Positions 59,865 through 64,000 of a stretch of DNA of 64,000 nt are shown piece by piece. Location of the stretch: contig NC_133298.1 of assembly GCF_005239225.2 (NCBI RefSeq), positions 3,348,001 through 3,412,000 of the forward strand, written 5' to 3'. Within the stretch, counting starts at the first letter, position 1; each line of letters begins with the position of its first letter. The stretch comes from Populus alba (Eukaryota; Streptophyta; Magnoliopsida; Malpighiales; Salicaceae). The position numbers were made by a program, and so were the translations under genes. The notes below the pieces were generated by a model. The model was given only the letters and a program-made list of their open reading frames with translations. It was not told the DNA's origin and made no database searches.

Positions 59865-60237
59865 TGTTGGTGGGAGAAACCACTGGTGGTGGCTTTGAAA
59901 CACTCAGAGGGGATAAAACACACTGTTTTATTACACAAAACCGAAGCTTACAATTACACAACAAAAGCTTAACAATTACACGCCCTCTCTCTCTCTTTCT
60001 CTTACTAGTGTTCCTCTCAATTCTCTCCACACATATAACATAAGCTGGGCACTCTATTTATAGACAAAATCAGAATACGAAAATCTATTGTTCCAGGTGT
60101 GAAGGCGGCTGTTGACCGGCGGTGTGAAGGCGGCTGGCGGCTGCGGCTGGTGGCTGGCGGCTGGTCGGTGGTCGGTGGCTGGTGGCTGGTTGCCTTCCTT
60201 GACCATCTGGGAGCTTCTGGATTGAGTTTATTCAACA
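59865..60237 (-). mobile_element. Copia-2 5' LTR
   Basis: Same length and, by eye, same sequence as 56091-56463. As the 5' LTR it would start transcription toward lower coordinates, the same direction as RLK2. Confidence 0.93.
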
Positions 60238-62400
60238 GTTTTCAGGAGGTGGGAGGCGCTGGTCTAAGACATCCTTCAAGACTGTATTGTGACCAATTGG
60301 TGATGATGAGGAGGTGGAGGCAGATAACATCAGAGATGAGATGAAATCGCCAGGATGCTTTCCCATCATTACTTCCAATGTTAATACTCCAAAGCTATAC
60401 ACATCACATTTTTCATCCACTTTCATTGTGTATGCCAACTCTGCAAAAGAGGCTGGTCATGCTATGTTTTGCCAACCTAATTTATTGCACCTATTTTGTT
60501 TTCAAGTGATTTTGTAAACTAACCTAATGTAGAAGGTCATATTGAAACTTAACCCAGTGATTTTGTACATACCTGGAGCTGTGTACCCAAAGGTGCCAGC
60601 AAATGATGTCCAATTAGACGAGTCAGGCATTAAGAGCCTGGCTGTGCCGAAGTCAGAGACATGAGCCTCATATTCTGAATCCAAAAGAACATTGTTGCTG
60701 GAAATGTCTCTATGAATAATCGGAGGGGAGCAGTCATGGTGCATGTAGGATAAAGCATTTGCTACTCCTTTGATAAGATTCATCCTTTTATCCCAATCCA
60801 TCTTTCCTGCTTGTTCCTCGTCTTTCAGTACCTTTCTTAAACTTCCCCTTTCCACAAATTCATATACCAAAAATGAGTGTTTGGCATGCGAGCAGAAACC
60901 ATACAGCTTCACAATGTTCCGATGTCGTATACCCATTAAGACATCAATCTCGCTTCTAAAAGATTTCAAGCTGCTCATCTCAACTTCTGGTGTTTGGTGG
61001 AATTTCTTCACGGCAAGGACTTGTTCTGATGGAAGTACAGCTTTGTATACAACTCCATACCCTCCAGTACCAATGCAATATTTGGAGTCGAATTCCTCAG
61101 TAGCCTCAATGATGTCCTCGTAGCGCAGATCCCCACCGGGGCACCATCTCGCGGTAACATCTCTTCGTGGTGTTTCCACTAACCTTTTCTTTCTTCTGCT
61201 TTGGAAAAAGATAAGAAAACCTACAATCAGGCCCAACAAACTACCCAGCAGAGAAAATACTGTCAAAAAGACAACTTTGGGGCCCTTCTTGTGCACAGTT
61301 TTGTTTTTCATGAGAGCAGAACAAGCCTCCAAACCAGTTGCATTGCCACACAGGTTGGTGTTGTTGCGAATTGCTTCAAATGGTGCCTCGCGAAAGGCTT
61401 TGATGTCTGGAATGGGGCCCTCTAGCTTGTTATAGGATACATCCACTTTAGTGAGGCCTTGCAGTCTACTAAAACTGGTTGGAATTAGACCAGACAGCAT
61501 ATTATGGGAGAGGTTTAATACCTCTAGCTGCTGCATCTGTCCAAGCTCCGGTGCTATACCTCCCATGAGGGAATTCCAACTGAGATCAAGACTTTGAAGA
61601 GACTGTAAAGACCCCATCTCAGCAGGAATACTCCCTGTCAATCTATTCTTACTCATATTCAAGAATATCAGTTTTGAGCACTTGCCAAGCTGTTTAAGAA
61701 CTGTTGCCCTAAAATTGTTCGCGGCCAGCCCAAGCCTTTCGAGATCAGAAAGCGATGCAACATCGAATGGAATATCACCTGAAAGCTTGTTATCGTTGAG
61801 TTCAAGTTTAATCAACTTTAAATTTCCCAATTCTTTTGGAATTCTCCCAACAAGTTGATTTGATGAGAGGTCAAGAGCTTGTAGATGAGTTGCCTTTCCA
61901 AGAGCTGCTGGTATTTCTCCAGAAATCTTGTTTCCAGAAATCTTGAAGGTTGTCAGATTGTTAAACTGCTCCCATTTCAATGAAAGTTCACCATGCAATT
62001 CATTATCACTCAAATCCATGTAGTTCAAATGAGGATGTGTGCCAAAAGCTTCAGATATGTTTCCACTAAGTTGGTTTCTCTCAAGTATGAGTCTCAACAA
62101 GCTGCTGCAATTTCTCAAGTTTTTGGGGATAGGTCCCGTGAAATAATTGTCCATCGCACAAAAATAATGAAGTAATCCACCAAGGCACACATCTCGTGGA
62201 AGATTACCAGACAATCTATTAGAATATATTTGTAACGAATACAAATGTGTAAGGTTGTTCATTTCTGGAGGAATCATACCAAAAAGATTGTTATTCCCAA
62301 GGCCAAGTACAGATAAGCTTTTTAAATTGCCTAGAGATGCTGGTATTTTACCAGTTAGATTATTAAATGACAACCAAAGGGTAGTAAGGTTTCCTAAGTT

Positions 62401-62976
62401 TCCTAAAGATGCTGGTATTGCACCGGTTAGATGATTAGATGACAAAAATAAACTGGTGAGGGATCTTAGATTTCCTATGGAAGTAGGGATTGGACCTTCA
62501 AAATTATTATCGGACAACTGAAGGGTAGTCAGGTTTCCTAAGTTTCCTAAAGATGCTGGTATTTCACCGGTTAGATTATTATATGACAAAAGTAAACTGG
62601 TGAGAGATTTCATGTTTCCTATGGAAGCAGGGATTGTACCTTCTAAATTATTATGGAGCAACTGAAGGGTAGTCAGGTTTTATAAGTGTCCTAAAGATGC
62701 TGGTATTGCACCGGTTAGATGATTAAATGACAAAAATAAACTGGTGAGGGATCTCAGATTCCCTATGGAAGTAGGGATTGGACCTTCAAAATTATTATCG
62801 GACAACTGAAGGGTAGTCAGGTTTCCTAAGTTTCCTAAAGATGATGGTATTTCACCGGTTAGATTATTAGATGACAAAAGTAAACTGGTGAGAGATTTCA
62901 TGTTTCCTATGGAAGTAGGGATTGGACCTTCAAAATTATTATAGAGAAACTGAAGGGTAGATAGATGTTCAAGCAT
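62401..62976 (-). repeat. Recent 288-bp (four-LRR) duplication inside RLK2
   Basis: TCCTAAAGATGCTGGTATTG and the next ~270 bases recur with a 288-bp shift (start 62401 and 62689), equal to four 24-residue LRRs. The copies differ at few positions; one of those differences creates the TAA stop. It partly explains the longer exon 1 compared with RLK1. Confidence 0.82.
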
Positions 62977-63771
62977 TCCTACTTCCCTAGGTATGAAACC
63001 AGAGAGTTTGTTTCTGTAAAGGTAAAGATAAGACAAGTTGCTTAGGTTTCCGATGGACGTAGGAAGAGCACCACTAAGGTTGTTATTTGACAAATCAAGC
63101 AAATTTAGAGATCCCAATGTTCCAACTTCTGGTGGTATTCCACCATAAAGCTCATTTTCATTGAGATAAAGATCAGTTAAGTGGGTCAAATTGCTTATAG
63201 AAGCAGGGAGTAATCCTCCGAGATCATTCTCATGCCAAAATATTTGAGAAAGTGAACTCAACATTCCTATTTCCTTAGGGATGGTGCCACTGATATGGTT
63301 TACAGCAAGGGAAAAAACTCTAAGTCTTTTCAATGTGCTTATTTCTGACGGAATGTTGCCAGAAATGTTATTGTAAGACAAGTCAAGTTTGTTGAGTTTA
63401 GAAAGGTTACCTATATGTGAAGGAATGGATCCATAGAGCGAGTTGTTGCGAAGGATAAGCTCAATCAAGTCAGGAAAGGAAGAGAACCTGAGACTATTAA
63501 GCGTACCTTTCAAACTAGAATTGGACAGACTTATGTTGCTGACACTACCAGACTTGTCGCAACTGATTCCGAACCAGTTGCAAGGGCTGTCTCCAGCCCA
63601 AGAAGACAGGAGAGACTGGCTTCGGTTGTCAAGAGTGACTTTCCATTCTAGAAGAGCTTCCGCTTCCTTCCTTCCATTTGCTACTTCAGCAAAAGAAGCA
63701 AAGAAGGAAGCATAAGCAAGTAAGGAAAAAACCAAAAAAGGTGTGGAAAAGAGAAAGATGTGGGAAGCCAT

Positions 63772-64000
63772 GGCCTTGGTGGTTTACTTTCTTAAAAAGG
63801 ATGTATAAAATGATTTGCCCCGCATACGTATATATATGGGAAAGAAATGATAGATTTTGTTTCATTATAAATGCACGAGTAAGATTCGGTGGAGATGGAT
63901 TTTGATTTTGAAAAATTTGACAATATTAATTTTGATTTTTTTTTATCAAATCTTAATTTGTTTTTAATTTTTATCTTTGGATCCTAATCTTGATTTTTTT
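63772..64000 (-). promoter_or_regulatory. RLK2 upstream region with TATA-like box
   Basis: Minus-strand CCATATATATAC about 57 bases before the ATG (63827-63838), same spacing as RLK1. Beyond 63850 the similarity to the RLK1 upstream region falls off and the sequence becomes T-rich to the window end. Confidence 0.5.

Larger units (their letters stand above)
56091..60237 (-). mobile_element. Copia-2: young retrotransposon lacking RT and RNase H
   Basis: 4147 bp on the minus strand, same direction as RLK2. LTRs are 56091-56463 and 59865-60237, both 373 bp and identical as far as I can compare by eye. The primer-binding site is next to the right LTR, the polypurine tract next to the left LTR, and one open frame of 943 codons lies between. 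The frame holds gag, protease and integrase only. TSD GTTTT. Confidence 0.93.
55900..63771 (-). pseudogene. LRR receptor-like kinase RLK2 (paralogue of RLK1), split by Copia-2
   Basis: Exon 1 is complement 60573-63771; exon 2 is complement 60238-60440 continued at 55900-56090 beyond Copia-2. The protein follows RLK1: signal peptide [32 protein letters not shown], LRRs, membrane segment [45 protein letters not shown] and a C-terminal tail [14 protein letters not shown]. Exon 1 is 483 bp longer than in RLK1, so it holds more LRRs. Two lesions are visible: TAA at complement 62680-62682 inside an LRR (GAIPASLGHL then stop), and the 4147-bp Copia-2 after DQRLPPPEN in exon 2. The six residues YSATGA near the signal peptide are absent. 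The kinase exon is otherwise open and very close to RLK1. Confidence 0.93.

Noticed and set aside
1..64000. tRNA, rRNA and known small RNA genes
   Set aside because: I looked for clover-leaf box words and rRNA blocks and saw none; the only tRNA-related sequence is the primer-binding site of Copia-2.

Overview
The window is nuclear DNA of a woody dicot, most likely a poplar or willow relative (Salicaceae). Support comes from multi-exon plant genes with GT-AG introns, AT-rich intergenic DNA, several ~200-bp interspersed repeats of a type I associate with poplar, and nested LTR retrotransposons. The species is inferred, because no marker sequence identifies it. One assembly gap of exactly 500 N lies at 7995-8494.

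Layout. 1-1481: the last six visible exons of a family-9 glycosyl hydrolase (endo-1,4-beta-glucanase) on +, with an unexplained one-base phase mismatch at one splice junction. 3002-3614: a frameshifted pectin methylesterase inhibitor pseudogene on -. 8495-14226: the 3' end of a Tat/Ogre-like Gypsy element (element A: repeat-rich 3' region, polypurine tract, 2.1-kb LTR). It is joined directly to the gag of a decayed Copia element (Copia-1, 14227-18278), whose short 3' LTR ends inside a chaperonin-60 alpha pseudogene. 19512-22722: an apparently intact LRR receptor kinase (RLK1, -). 24286-43226: a solo LTR of the element A family (TSD CATAT), split by a 17-kb Tat-type Gypsy element B (26073-43123, TSD GTAAC), which itself contains the inverted 3' end of a third relative, element C. 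43227-52.9 kb: repeat-rich intergenic DNA with a 12-copy, ~163-bp tandem array. 53.0-63.9 kb: a second copy of the chaperonin/RLK segment. Its RLK (RLK2) has an in-frame stop and is split in its kinase exon by Copia-2, a very young element (two 373-bp LTRs that read as identical, TSD GTTTT) that keeps gag, protease and integrase but lacks reverse transcriptase and RNase H.

History. A chaperonin pseudogene and a convergent LRR kinase were duplicated as a block. The copies were then separated and eroded by nested retrotransposons. RLK1 is the only complete host gene left; the GH9 gene is cut by the window edge.

Most interesting signal. The three related Gypsy elements (A, B, C) carry many short hairpins whose arms differ between copies but keep pairing, while loops stay constant. 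They occur at three places: (i) the tandem arrays before the 3' LTR, (ii) a 15-bp stem running into the polypurine tract, and (iii) two hairpins near the LTR end plus GC-rich hairpins inside the LTR. Compensatory changes in several independent places suggest a structure-selected or structure-generated module. All of this was read by eye; no folding or covariation statistic was computed.
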